From NCBI RefSeq assembly GCF_002980525.1, contig NZ_PVBQ01000002.1, forward strand, positions 248,001-312,000: 64,000 nt of DNA. Reading direction: 5' to 3'. Shown one piece after another: positions 51,818 to 61,532 of the stretch (position 1 is its first letter; each line of letters begins with the position of its first letter). The translations under genes and the position numbers were made by a program. Under the pieces are notes generated by a model. It saw only the letters and a list, made by a program, of their open reading frames with translations. It did not search any database and was not told the DNA's origin. Source of the stretch: Sphingobacterium haloxyli (GTDB lineage Bacteria > Bacteroidota > Bacteroidia > Sphingobacteriales > Sphingobacteriaceae).

Positions 51818-54800
51818 ATGCAAAAAATCTTGTTTTTTGCAAGCAGAGAGCCGTGTTGTTTTCCGTGCTTGCATAAGCGATTTAACTTTCTTTTCCTTAT
51901 GAGGGTCAATTTAATCTGTGGCATTCTGCTGACCTTGACAATTAATCTTTTAGCTTCTAGTTCCATTCTGGGGCAGAATATCCATACGAATACAGTTGAG
52001 TTAGGTATTCGCACAGCTACCTTAAAAGCTGCGTTACAGCAGCTGGAAATGGAAACGGGTATGAATGTTTTCTATCCGAGTGAAATTGTAGATAGATATG
52101 GAGCGCCCGTCCTGACATCTAAAAAGCGCACGATTGCGGAGGTTTTAGATCTCTTACTGCAGGGGAAATCGCTCGGATATAGCCAACGTGGAAAGAATAT
52201 CGTGCTTTTTGAGAAGAACATTCCCTTCGAAAGGGGAGATCAGACAGCACAGCATCGTGTCGTCAATGGACAAATTCTGGATGCTTCAGGCAAGCCGTTA
52301 GGCGGTGTATCTGTCTATATCCGGGATTGGCGAGAACTTCCGCCGGAATTGCGAAATATCTCCAGCACAGCAAGCGACGAGAATGGTATCTGGTCTTTGC
52401 CAGTTCCGAGCGATACGACTGTTCTTGTGTTCTCGTCTATCGGTTATGAAAAACAGGAAATTCGCGTGGGAAATAGAAGTTCACTAGCTGTGACTATGCG
52501 ACCCGACCAAGCTACACAAATTGAAGACGTAGTCGTAACCGGTCTATTTGAGCGCCCAAAAGAAGTGTATACTGGTGCCGTGCGTTCCTTTAATCAAGAG
52601 GAACTACAGCAGGTAGCAGGAAATAACGTGCTGACGGCACTTAAATCCTTAGACCCTTCTTTCCAAATGCCGGAGAATATCAATATGGGCTCCAATCCGA
52701 ATGCTTTGCCGGAGATTACGCTGCGTGGAGGCAATAGTCTCGTAGACCCGAGTGGAACAACCACCAGTCCTTTTAATTACGAAACCGCGCCGAATACACC
52801 CCTCTTTATTTTGGATGGCTTTGAGGTGTCGCTGACGCGGATTAACGACCTCGATCTGACGCGCATCAAATCGGTAGACCTATTGAAAGATGCAACGGCG
52901 ACTGCGATTTATGGATCCAGAGCGGCCAACGGTGTGGTGGTGATCGAAACGGTACGCCCGGCTTCCGGCGATCTGCGGATTACGTATACGGGCAATATGT
53001 CCTTGGAAATGGCCGATCTGTCGGACTATAACCTGCTGAACGCCCGCGAGAAATTTGATATTGAAAACCGTACCGGCGTGTACTCCTTTTACGGGGATAC
53101 CCGCATCGAACAACAGCTGGAGCATTACTACAACCACCGACTTTCGGAAATCGAACGGGGGGTGAATACCGATTGGACAACCTTGCCGATACAAGTGGGG
53201 GCAGGACATAAACATAATCTTTACATAGAAGGTGGCGATGAAAGTATACTCTACGGTATCGGTGGAACCTACTTGAATACGCAGGGGGTAATGAAGGGAT
53301 CTAGTCGCCGCAACATATTAGGAAATGCGTATCTGGCCTATCGAAAAAATGGTTTGAATGTGCGCAATGAGGTGACGGTCACTAGCAATCTGGGCAAAAA
53401 TTCGCCTTACGGCACCTTCCGGCAGTATACACGCCTGAATCCCTATTGGACACCGTACAACGATGATGGCTCGTTAAAGTATTTTCTCGAAACAGTGTAT
53501 GACGAAAGAGGCAGACGCTTGACGAATTTCGATTCCTACGATAACTTGGACGGCATTATCCCGTCGAACAACAATCCGGTGCGACCGATGAATCCGCTAT
53601 ATAATGCGAATTTAGGAGTGGTTGACCAAACGGGTTATACGAATATCATGAACAACACCGCACTGCAATGGCAGGTGAACCCTTGGTTACGACTGACGGG
53701 TAGTGTGGCTTTGCAGTTTCAGTGGGATGAGTCGGATCGCTTTTTGCCGGCGCAACATACGTCCTTTTCGGCTACGGAAACTTTCGAGCGCGGCTCTTAC
53801 GATAAAGGACATGGCAAGCGCACCAATTATGATATCAACCTTGGCGCGAATGTAAACAAAGCCTTTGGCAAGCATTTACTGTTTGGAACGCTCGGGATGA
53901 ATGCACAGCAGGTGAAGAGTTTTTCCAACCTTTATACGGTTGTCGGTTTTCCGAATGCCCGCATGGACGATGTGACGCAGGGGCTGGGTTTTCGGGACGG
54001 CAGCAGTGTGACGGGAGACGAAGGATTTACCCGTTTGTTGGGTGCTTTTGTGAATGGTTCTTACGCCTATGATAACCGTTTTTTGATGGATGCTTCTTTT
54101 CGCCTGGACGGATCTTCGCAGTTTGGAGCGAACAACCGTATTGCCCCTTTCTGGTCGTTCGGTGGAGGATGGAATGTACATAATGAGCCGTGGTTGCAAG
54201 AAGAAGAATGGCTGAATATGTTTAGGCTGCGTTACTCCTTCGGCTATACCGGCTCGCAAAATTTTGATTCTTATCTGGCGAGAACAACCTCCCGTTTCTA
54301 TAACAACATGGATTACCGAGGCATGATCGGTTCTTACTTGTTAGGTTTCGGTAACGATGATCTTTCTTGGCAAAAAACGCAAAAGAATAACCTTGGTTTC
54401 GATATCAATGTATTTAATCGCCTGAATGTCGTGGGTAACTATTATATAGAAACCACACAGGGTTCTATCGGTACGGTGACTACAGCGCCTTCCTCAGGTT
54501 TTACGAGTTATTCCGAGAATATCGGTGATATGAAAACGAAGGGGTATGAACTTTACGTGCGTTACAATATTATTAACTCCATGTCTAATCGCAACAATTG
54601 GGCGGTTTTTGCGAACTTGTTCCGCGTAGACAACGAGATCACCAAGTTGTCAAGCACCTTGGAAGCCCTGAATGGGCGGGCAGACACGACATTGTCCTCC
54701 GTGCCGATTACCCGGTATGCCGTTGGGCAGTCCACCAACGCCATTTGGGCCGTGAAATCACATGGGATTGATCCGGCATCGGGCTATGAGATTTTCGAGA

Positions 54801-55336
54801 AACAAGACGGCAGCTTGACCAATATCTACGATCCCCGCGATCAAGTGATTATTGCAGATGGCCGCCCGAAACTGGAGGGAACCTTCGGAACAAATTTTGA
54901 ATACCATGGTATTGGGGCCAACGTATTCCTTCGCTTCCGGATTGGCGGTTATGCCTACAACCAGACGTTGGTTGATCGGGTAGAAAATGCCCAGGTAAAC
55001 ATCTATAATGTAGATCGCCGTGTGGCGGAAGAGCGTTGGCTGCAGCCGGGAGATGTTACTTTTTTCAAGGGCTTGCTTGATTATAATGGTTTTGCCATTA
55101 ATACGCCGACTTACAACTCCTCGCGCTTTGTACAACGCAGTGATTTGCTCTCTCTGGAAAGTGTTTCGGTATACTACCGCTTCAGCGGTGCGCTAAACAA
55201 ACGCCTAAACCTGTCGAATACACGCATTACTTTGTTTAGTAACGAATTGTATCAATGGTCGGCCATTCAGCGCGAAAGAGGTTTAGATTATCCGTTTTCC
55301 AGAACATTTACGTTGCAGTTTACGACCTCATTTTAA
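51818..55336 (+). CDS. SusC/RagA TonB-dependent receptor with STN domain, locus 2
   Basis: A 1172-residue outer-membrane transporter that also signals. The long N-terminal part (1-~55, with a second possible start at ATG 51899) contains the export signal LICGILLTLTINLLASS. An STN domain follows (about 65-135: LKAALQQLEMETGMNVFYP), which contacts FecR. A carboxypeptidase-like domain (VVNGQILDASGKPLGGVSVYI) and the plug (LFILDGFEV, DLLKDATATAIYGSRAANGVV) lead to the barrel ending in FTLQFTTSF. It heads a transport operon with susD, two lipoproteins and a thioredoxin. The substrate may be a peptide, judged from gene order only. Confidence 0.95.
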   Translation: MQKILFFASREPCCFPCLHKRFNFLFLMRVNLICGILLTLTINLLASSSILGQNIHTNTVELGIRTATLKAALQQLEMETGMNVFYPSEIVDRYGAPVLTSKKRTIAEVLDLLLQGKSLGYSQRGKNIVLFEKNIPFERGDQTAQHRVVNGQILDASGKPLGGVSVYIRDWRELPPELRNISSTASDENGIWSLPVPSDTTVLVFSSIGYEKQEIRVGNRSSLAVTMRPDQATQIEDVVVTGLFERPKEVYTGAVRSFNQEELQQVAGNNVLTALKSLDPSFQMPENINMGSNPNALPEITLRGGNSLVDPSGTTTSPFNYETAPNTPLFILDGFEVSLTRINDLDLTRIKSVDLLKDATATAIYGSRAANGVVVIETVRPASGDLRITYTGNMSLEMADLSDYNLLNAREKFDIENRTGVYSFYGDTRIEQQLEHYYNHRLSEIERGVNTDWTTLPIQVGAGHKHNLYIEGGDESILYGIGGTYLNTQGVMKGSSRRNILGNAYLAYRKNGLNVRNEVTVTSNLGKNSPYGTFRQYTRLNPYWTPYNDDGSLKYFLETVYDERGRRLTNFDSYDNLDGIIPSNNNPVRPMNPLYNANLGVVDQTGYTNIMNNTALQWQVNPWLRLTGSVALQFQWDESDRFLPAQHTSFSATETFERGSYDKGHGKRTNYDINLGANVNKAFGKHLLFGTLGMNAQQVKSFSNLYTVVGFPNARMDDVTQGLGFRDGSSVTGDEGFTRLLGAFVNGSYAYDNRFLMDASFRLDGSSQFGANNRIAPFWSFGGGWNVHNEPWLQEEEWLNMFRLRYSFGYTGSQNFDSYLARTTSRFYNNMDYRGMIGSYLLGFGNDDLSWQKTQKNNLGFDINVFNRLNVVGNYYIETTQGSIGTVTTAPSSGFTSYSENIGDMKTKGYELYVRYNIINSMSNRNNWAVFANLFRVDNEITKLSSTLEALNGRADTTLSSVPITRYAVGQSTNAIWAVKSHGIDPASGYEIFEKQDGSLTNIYDPRDQVIIADGRPKLEGTFGTNFEYHGIGANVFLRFRIGGYAYNQTLVDRVENAQVNIYNVDRRVAEERWLQPGDVTFFKGLLDYNGFAINTPTYNSSRFVQRSDLLSLESVSVYYRFSGALNKRLNLSNTRITLFSNELYQWSAIQRERGLDYPFSRTFTLQFTTSF

Positions 55337-55345
55337 GATAAGACC

Positions 55346-56875
55346 ATGAAGAATATAAATAGAAATATACAAACCTTGGGCTTCTGCCTTGTGCTGATAC
55401 TCACAACGGTGTCCTGTAATAAATGGCTGGACGTCCGTCCGTCGAACCAGTTCGATGAGGGCGAGCAGTTTCAAACGGCACAGGGGTACATCGATGTGCT
55501 GGTTGGGGCTTACCAATCCATGAACGATGAAGCGACGTATGGCGCCGAGCTGAGCTTCCGCTTTGTAGACGTGCTGGCACAATTATATGCGAATAAGAGC
55601 AATAGCAGCACCGATTATTATGGCTTATCCGCCCGTTATGCATACACCGAGGCGAACGATAGCCAACATAGTCCGAGAGCCGTCATCGAGAACCTTTGGG
55701 CAAAGCAATATAACAGTATTGCGCAGCTGAATTATTTGTTGAAGCATATGGACACCCAGCCGGCGGAATTGTCGGAAAAAGATTACCGCCTGATCAAGGG
55801 AGAGGCGTTGGCTTTACGGGGCTTCCTGCATTTCGATTTGCTGCGCTTATTTGCGCCGGCTTTCAGCGAGGCAACAGCCAATGAACCGGCAATTCCGTAT
55901 GTAACGGAATTTACCGTTTCGCCGAGCGATGTGCTGACTGCCGCCGAAATTGTGGAGCGCATAGAAACGGATATGTTGGCGGGCATCGCCTTGCAGGAGG
56001 AAATGCAGAACATCGATCAAATAGCGGGTAATCAAGGAACGACTGTGATCGGTGCAGAGCTGTCCTATATGTTCCGCCAAAATCGCATGAATTACTGGGC
56101 GGCGAAAGCCTTGTTGGCACGAATGTACCGCTATGCCGGCGATAAAGAGAATGCAAAGACTTATGCGGATGAGGTGATCAATAGCGGATGGTTCTACTTT
56201 TCGCCGATTTCGGGAAGAAACTATGATGAACGAGATGAGCGCTCCAATATTATTTTTACCTCCGAGCATATCTTCTCCCTACACCATTCCCGTCTAAACG
56301 ACGTAGCGGATGACTTCTTCAAGACTAATGCTTTAGAACCCGAAGGAAGAGACCTGTTTAATACCCAATCGGTGTTGAACGGTATCTATGAAACTACTGT
56401 CGATGGCCTGGGTTCGGACATTCGCTCGTCGCTTGCTTCACCAAGCCGCTGGTCGCCCCATAGTAATTCGGCCGTTTATTCCAAGAAATATTATTCCGAT
56501 CACAGTACGAATGTTAAGCAGCGCCTGATACCGTTGATTCGTCTGCCGGAAATGTATTATATCGCTGCAGAATCGGCGGAGTCCTTAGTAGAAGCTCGGG
56601 AATACCTGAATGTCGTTCGCGAAGCACGAAACATCGTACGTCCTTTTACTTCCGAAAACCTTCCGGATGAAGCTGCTTTGCAGGATGAACTATTTAAGGA
56701 ATACCGGAAGGAATATTATGCGGAAGGGCAGCTGTGGTATTTTTATAAGCGCTTTGGCTATGCTAGTTTGCAAAACAGCGTTTATTTCGGAACTATGAAC
56801 ACCGTGTACACCTTGCCGATTCCGGATATGGAAATAGAGTTTAACCCTGACTATCAAAAAGGAGGAGAAAAATGA
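55346..56875 (+). CDS. SusD-like surface lipoprotein, locus 2
   Basis: A 509-residue lipoprotein partner of the preceding SusC. The signal peptide ends at lipobox TTVSC (lipidation near residue 24). It has the SusD features WLDVRPSNQFDEGEQFQTAQGY, GEALALRGFLHFDLLRLFAPAF, NYWAAKALLARMYRYAGDKENAK and LPEMYYIAAESAESL. It starts 9 bases after susC and overlaps the DUF4843 gene by ATGA, so the components are made together. Confidence 0.93.
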   Translation: MKNINRNIQTLGFCLVLILTTVSCNKWLDVRPSNQFDEGEQFQTAQGYIDVLVGAYQSMNDEATYGAELSFRFVDVLAQLYANKSNSSTDYYGLSARYAYTEANDSQHSPRAVIENLWAKQYNSIAQLNYLLKHMDTQPAELSEKDYRLIKGEALALRGFLHFDLLRLFAPAFSEATANEPAIPYVTEFTVSPSDVLTAAEIVERIETDMLAGIALQEEMQNIDQIAGNQGTTVIGAELSYMFRQNRMNYWAAKALLARMYRYAGDKENAKTYADEVINSGWFYFSPISGRNYDERDERSNIIFTSEHIFSLHHSRLNDVADDFFKTNALEPEGRDLFNTQSVLNGIYETTVDGLGSDIRSSLASPSRWSPHSNSAVYSKKYYSDHSTNVKQRLIPLIRLPEMYYIAAESAESLVEAREYLNVVREARNIVRPFTSENLPDEAALQDELFKEYRKEYYAEGQLWYFYKRFGYASLQNSVYFGTMNTVYTLPIPDMEIEFNPDYQKGGEK

Positions 56876-57612
56876 AAAAAAGAACGATATACGGCCTGTT
56901 GGCTCTGTTGTTGATACTGGGATGTAAGGAAGATGAACGTCTCATGTTTGAGGACGAAGCCAGTGTATATTTTGGTGCGCAATTGAATAACGGCGGTTTT
57001 TATAGTCTTGATTCCCTCAACTATTCCTTCGCCTTCGAGCCGGAGGAGGTGGAACAGGATACCTTCTACGTATATTGCCGGATTACAGGACTGGCGGCGG
57101 ATCACGATCGCAGGATCAACTTTGTCGCCGATGAAGGTAACGATGCGAAATCTGGGTACCACTACGAGATTTTGAACCCGCTGATTCCTGCAGGTCAATA
57201 TGGTAATGATATTGCCATCGTGTTGTACCGCCAGCCCGGACTGCGGGATTCTTTGGTAACCGCTTTGCTACGTATCAAGGATTCAGAGGATTTGCGGGCA
57301 GGATACAACGATACAGGAGCTCAGCCAGTTGGACGATCGGAATATACCCGTCGGGAGTTTAAGTTTACCATCACCGACCAGTTGCTGAAGCCAACGAATT
57401 GGGACAGCTCTTGGCTGTCTTCTTTCGGGGAATATTCGGAGGTGAAGATCCGCTTTATCAGCAGTGTGACGGGATACACCAGCTGGGGAAGCAACCCCTT
57501 GCCGCAGGATAGAAATTTTATTGTGCAAACGGCTTACCAAGCGTTGTATAATTACGAACAGGAAAACGGCGATTTGATCGACGAAAATGGTAACCCGGTT
57601 AAATTTTATTAG
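56872..57612 (+). CDS. DUF4843 lipoprotein
   Basis: A 246-residue lipoprotein (lipobox LLILGC near residue 17-22) matching the DUF4843 family, which occurs almost only next to SusC/SusD pairs. The mature protein is beta-rich and contains FEDEASVYFGAQLNN, NYSFAFEPEEVEQDTFYVYCR and RRINFVADEGNDAKSGYHYE, the last resembling a Calx-beta-like family pattern. It is predicted to sit on the cell surface with the SusCD complex. Its own ligand is unknown. It lies between susD (overlap) and the PKD-like gene (3-base gap). Confidence 0.87.
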   Translation: MKKRTIYGLLALLLILGCKEDERLMFEDEASVYFGAQLNNGGFYSLDSLNYSFAFEPEEVEQDTFYVYCRITGLAADHDRRINFVADEGNDAKSGYHYEILNPLIPAGQYGNDIAIVLYRQPGLRDSLVTALLRIKDSEDLRAGYNDTGAQPVGRSEYTRREFKFTITDQLLKPTNWDSSWLSSFGEYSEVKIRFISSVTGYTSWGSNPLPQDRNFIVQTAYQALYNYEQENGDLIDENGNPVKFY

Positions 57613-57615
57613 GCA

Positions 57616-59124
57616 ATGAAGAAGATGAAAATAATAGGATACATGCTGCTGCTTATCACGATCGGCGCATGTACAAAAGATAAGAATAATTTTTCCTACG
57701 AAGAGCCGATTACCTTTGATATTAGCGATGTAGAAGCGCCTGATGTCATTGAAATTGGTCTAGGGCAGCACTTAAGCCTGTCGCCAAACGTTGACGATTC
57801 AAAGGGTGATTACAGCTATCTCTGGATTGCTGCGCGAAATAATTCGGCGGTGAGCTATCGTGAGCCAAGAGATACACTGAGTAGGGAAAAAGAACTAGAA
57901 ACAGCGATTTCTGACTTTTTCATTCTTGGCGAACCGTATCGACTTACCTTTAAAGTAACGGATAATAAGAGTGGGGTTTCTGGGTTTTATTTTTACGACC
58001 TGCGCATCACCAATCGCTATAGTGAAGGTTGGATGGTTTTGGAAGATAAAGGAGGTTTTGCAGACTTTTCCATGTTGCTGCCGGATGGCTCGATAGAGCG
58101 TGGTATCTATTCGCTGGTTAATCCGAATTATCCCATTGCGGAGCCCCTGATACTCAGTCTCTCCTCAGGTTCAGTAACAGATGATGTCTCGCCCACTGGA
58201 AGAAAATTATACGTTGCAGGCAAGCACGATGCGGTAGAGCTTGATCCGTTGACCCTGCAGATACGCTATAATCTGGATGCCCTATACTTCGTGCCTCCAG
58301 CCACCAAAAACTTATCCTTTATCGGCTGGTCGGGAACGAATTTAGGTGTAATCCTTAACGACGGTCTTTTGCAGGCGAATATGACCGGTGGTTTTCCGGG
58401 CGCGAAGAAGTTCGGACCAAGTATGCAAGCACCTGGTGTGGAGTACGACTATCAAATCGCGCCTTTCACCGCGAATGTTGGGGAACACGATTGGCGGGCT
58501 CACCCCATCGTTTATCAGCACATTCTCTACGATCAGCAAAATCAACGTTTTTATACGACTGGTGGACAAACCATAGATGCTTTTCCGACCAATGCGAGCA
58601 ATACGTCTATTTTCGATATGAATGATGTTGGCTTAGGTATGCATTATATGGGTGTGGCTAATGTAGCTAATGTACATAATGCCGTGATGTACGAAGGTAC
58701 GCAGCCTTATTTGTTGCAATTTTCTTGTGTCACCACCGAAGGGAATCCGGTAATTACGCGGATGAAACAAACGATGAATGCTCCTTATATTCTGGATACG
58801 GAAGCGACGAGCATCGCCTCTTCATCCCAATCGGCACATATCTTTTACGGCTATGAAAATCGACTATATCGCTACGGCGTCAATGCAAATTCGGCAAACC
58901 AGCTGCATACATTCCCGGCAGGCGAGAAGATTATCAATACGAAGTTTAAAGCCATAGACGATAATGGTCGTGAATACGGTGAACTGCTGGTCGCGACCTG
59001 GAATGGCCAGGAAAGTAAATTGTACCTATTCTCCGTATCCCTAGCGGGTGTCGTCAGTGAACCCAGCGAAGCCATCGCCGGTTTTGATATGGTTTTGGAT
59101 ATGGTGTATAAAGGCGAATCGTAG
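57616..59124 (+). CDS. PKD-like family lipoprotein
   Basis: A 502-residue lipoprotein with lipobox ITIGAC (cysteine near residue 17). The N-terminal ~130 residues form a PKD-like Ig fold (FDISDVEAPDVIEIGLGQHLSLSP, YSYLWIAARNNSAV, YRLTFKVTDNKSGVSGFYFYDLRI). The rest shows repeated short beta motifs with Trp/Gly turns and may be a beta-propeller. Genes with this layout follow DUF4843 genes in many SusCD loci. It would be a surface accessory protein of the transporter. No catalytic residues are recognised. Confidence 0.86.
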   Translation: MKKMKIIGYMLLLITIGACTKDKNNFSYEEPITFDISDVEAPDVIEIGLGQHLSLSPNVDDSKGDYSYLWIAARNNSAVSYREPRDTLSREKELETAISDFFILGEPYRLTFKVTDNKSGVSGFYFYDLRITNRYSEGWMVLEDKGGFADFSMLLPDGSIERGIYSLVNPNYPIAEPLILSLSSGSVTDDVSPTGRKLYVAGKHDAVELDPLTLQIRYNLDALYFVPPATKNLSFIGWSGTNLGVILNDGLLQANMTGGFPGAKKFGPSMQAPGVEYDYQIAPFTANVGEHDWRAHPIVYQHILYDQQNQRFYTTGGQTIDAFPTNASNTSIFDMNDVGLGMHYMGVANVANVHNAVMYEGTQPYLLQFSCVTTEGNPVITRMKQTMNAPYILDTEATSIASSSQSAHIFYGYENRLYRYGVNANSANQLHTFPAGEKIINTKFKAIDDNGREYGELLVATWNGQESKLYLFSVSLAGVVSEPSEAIAGFDMVLDMVYKGES

Positions 59125-59165
59125 GGCGTAGTGCCTATGCGTTGTAACAAACATGCATACGCCCT
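59123..59165 (+). other. Hairpin between PKD-like and TlpA genes
   Basis: AGGGCGTA pairs with TACGCCCT over a 27-base loop just after the PKD-like stop codon. There is no strong T run, so it is more likely a processing or stabilising element inside the operon than a full terminator. Confidence 0.35.
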
Positions 59166-59210
59166 TGCGGAAAAAAGCAATTAAACAATAAGAAACAAGA
59201 AAATATAACA

Positions 59211-60677
59211 ATGAAAAAGTTAATCACAGCAGCCCTGGCCTTCGCTGCAAGCGCAACCATGGCACAAAGCAGTCTGCAAGAAAAAAGAGCGGAATATGCG
59301 AAAATAGTCGAATCCGGCTCGAAAGCAGAAAAAGACACGTTAGCCAAGGGACTGTTTGACGTAGCAAAAACCTCCAAAGATGAAGGTGATCTAATTTTTG
59401 CCAGCAATTTCATTTACGGACTCGGCTATGAGGATGCCGCGGATTCCATACGCAAAGAAATTGTTCGCAAGTTTCCGAAAGGTGTAGCTGCGCGCGATGC
59501 TTATATACAAGGCTTTTATGACTTGGAAAGCACTAAAGAACAAGAAAAACTGTTTAAGAGGTGGGTGAAAAAATGGCCGATGGAAAAAGTAGAAGGCGAT
59601 AAACTCAACTACGATTATGTGATAGCTTCGCTCGCGCGTAGCTTTGCTGCTGAGGGTGACGAGGCGAAAGCACTTTCCTATGTTGAGCAGATGAATGAGC
59701 GTTTCTGGCGCGCGCAAGGCTATATCCCGGTAGCGACAAGCTTCCTGCAGCAAGGCGATACGCTGGCAGCAATCCCGTTGATTCAAACAGCGATTAACGA
59801 CGCGGAATATTATATCAATCTCCCTAAGGAACAAAAGGACAACAAAGCGGGTTTTGCGGCCGTAGGGTATCCGGGTTACGTCAGTCAATTAGCGGAAATA
59901 TACGATGCTCAAGGCAAGCAGACGGAAGCAATGCAGCTTATCGAACGGGCAATAGCTTTAGTTCCAGAGCAGGCCTCTCGCTTTAGCGGCACCTATTTTA
60001 AGGGACTAGAGGCTGCTGGTCGTAAGTTGGAAGCTTTGCAACAATTGGAAATCCTCTATAAGCAAGGTACCTTTACATACAAAGATAAAATGAAGGAACT
60101 GTACGCGGTTATGAACGGATCAGATCAAGGGGTGGAAGCTTATTTTACACGATTGGATGGGGAAGTCATCAAAGGAATCCGAGATCATATCAAAGAAATG
60201 GAGGTGTATAAACCTGCTCCCGCATTTGAGCTGTTGAATCTAGAAGGAGAAAGCGTTTCGCTGGCAAGTTTGAAAGGTAAAGTCGTAGTGCTCGACTTTT
60301 GGGCGACTTGGTGCCAACCCTGTATCCGTTCTTTTCCGGGAATGAAAGCCGCACAGGAGATGTATGCTGCGGACGACGAGGTCCAGTTTCTGTTTATCAA
60401 TACCTGGGAACGCGATAAAGAATACAAGTCAAAAGTGCCGGCGTTTATTGAGAAGAACGGATACCCATTTGAGGTCTTGTACGATGACCAAAAAGACCCG
60501 GAAACCGGAGCGATACTCGCTACAGAAATGGGCGTTCGGGGTATTCCAGCTAAGTTTATTATCGACAAAGAAGGGAATATCCGTTATTTCTTAACAGGAT
60601 CTACACCAAATGTGGACTATATCAAGTTAGAGATGAAGGAACTCATAGAAGCGGCAAAGATGCCGTATAAAGGTTAG
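59211..60677 (+). CDS. Exported TlpA-type thioredoxin with helical repeats
   Basis: A 488-residue periplasmic thiol-disulfide protein. The signal peptide MKKLITAALAFAASATMAQ is followed by ~320 residues of TPR-like helices (AKALSYVEQMNERFW, AEIYDAQGKQTEAMQLIERAI). A C-terminal redoxin/TlpA domain has the active site WATWCQPCIRSFPG and the cis-proline region GVRGIPAKFIID. Such proteins are often the last gene of SusCD loci in Bacteroidota. It may keep lipoproteins or imported cysteine-containing peptides reduced. It lies 86 bases after the PKD-like gene and ends at a bidirectional terminator. Confidence 0.92.
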   Translation: MKKLITAALAFAASATMAQSSLQEKRAEYAKIVESGSKAEKDTLAKGLFDVAKTSKDEGDLIFASNFIYGLGYEDAADSIRKEIVRKFPKGVAARDAYIQGFYDLESTKEQEKLFKRWVKKWPMEKVEGDKLNYDYVIASLARSFAAEGDEAKALSYVEQMNERFWRAQGYIPVATSFLQQGDTLAAIPLIQTAINDAEYYINLPKEQKDNKAGFAAVGYPGYVSQLAEIYDAQGKQTEAMQLIERAIALVPEQASRFSGTYFKGLEAAGRKLEALQQLEILYKQGTFTYKDKMKELYAVMNGSDQGVEAYFTRLDGEVIKGIRDHIKEMEVYKPAPAFELLNLEGESVSLASLKGKVVVLDFWATWCQPCIRSFPGMKAAQEMYAADDEVQFLFINTWERDKEYKSKVPAFIEKNGYPFEVLYDDQKDPETGAILATEMGVRGIPAKFIIDKEGNIRYFLTGSTPNVDYIKLEMKELIEAAKMPYKG

Positions 60678-60685
60678 GATGACAT

Positions 60686-60723
60686 AAAAATAGCGGAAAG
60701 CAATACAATCTTCCGCTATTTTT
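60686..60723. terminator. Bidirectional terminator between the two TlpA genes
   Basis: AAAAATAGCGGAA pairs perfectly with TTCCGCTATTTTT, 12-base loop, with A and T tracts on the two sides. It serves both convergent genes and overlaps the minus-strand stop codon. Confidence 0.88.
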
Positions 60724-61388
60724 TATTTCAGTAGCTCCCTCAATTTCATATCCAGCTCTTCGCCATGCAAGTTGCGCGCTACAATAATACCCTCGGGGTC
60801 TACTAGAATATTTTGTGGAATCGCACGCACACCATATAGCGTTCCTGCTGCATTCTGCCACGATTGTAGATCGGAGATGTGTTTCCAGGTTAATTTATCT
60901 TTTTCAATAGCAGCGACCCAATCGTCAAGTTTACGGTCAAAAGAAACACCCAAGATCTCAAAATTCTTGTCTTTAAATTCAGCATATGTCTTGACCAAAT
61001 TAGGGTTTTCTCTACGGCAATCCGGACACCAGGAAGCCCAGAACTCAATCAACACGTATTTACCACGTAAGTCCGAAAGAGAGAAAGGGTCACCTTCTGG
61101 AGTGAGTTGGGTAATGGCAGGTGCTTTTTTTCCCACAGAAGAATTTTCCAGGCGCTTGAGATAATAGCCAAATTGCTTGCCTTGCTTAGATTTTCGAACA
61201 GACTTGTCTAAACCTTTAAATAGCTTTTCCAGCTCTTTGTAATCGGGGTTGTATCCACCTACTCGCTGTATTGTTTTTAATGTTTCGACACTGGAAGGGT
61301 TTGCCTCGACCTGCGCGATAAGTTCTTCCTTCGTTTGTGCAAAGAGAAGTGTCGGAACGGCTAAGAGGAAAGTAAATATGTGCTTCAT
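60723..61388 (-). CDS. TlpA-family exported thioredoxin
   Basis: A ~221-residue exported redox protein. Starting at ATG 61388 gives the signal peptide MKHIFTFLLAVPTLLFAQ; in-frame ATGs at 61400 and 61412 are alternatives. The mature part has a short helical stretch and a thioredoxin domain with EFWASWCPDCRREN, LGVSFDRKLDDW and the cis-proline segment GVRAIPQNILVDPEG. The CPDC active site differs from the CQPC of its convergent neighbour, so the two may have different redox partners. It is divergent from the AraC regulator. Confidence 0.9.
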   Translation of the reverse strand: MKHIFTFLLAVPTLLFAQTKEELIAQVEANPSSVETLKTIQRVGGYNPDYKELEKLFKGLDKSVRKSKQGKQFGYYLKRLENSSVGKKAPAITQLTPEGDPFSLSDLRGKYVLIEFWASWCPDCRRENPNLVKTYAEFKDKNFEILGVSFDRKLDDWVAAIEKDKLTWKHISDLQSWQNAAGTLYGVRAIPQNILVDPEGIIVARNLHGEELDMKLRELLK

Positions 61389-61476
61389 TGCGGTTGTCAT
61401 TTTTTTTATCAAAAGTAAAGAATTTTTATTTTCTAACCATTATCTTGGGTCAGGGCATTGTAAATTGAGGGGATAA

Positions 61477-61506
61477 TTGCAAAACACAAAAATATCGGTA
61501 TATTTG
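61477..61506 (+). promoter_or_regulatory. Promoter of the AraC-type regulator gene
   Basis: TTG at 61477-61479, a 19-base spacer and TATATTTG at 61499-61506. This is a full match to the Bacteroidota -33/-7 consensus and spacing, the best promoter in the window. It ends 26 bases before ATG 61533. Confidence 0.65.
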
Positions 61507-61532
61507 CTTTGTGTGGAATTAATCTAAATAAA

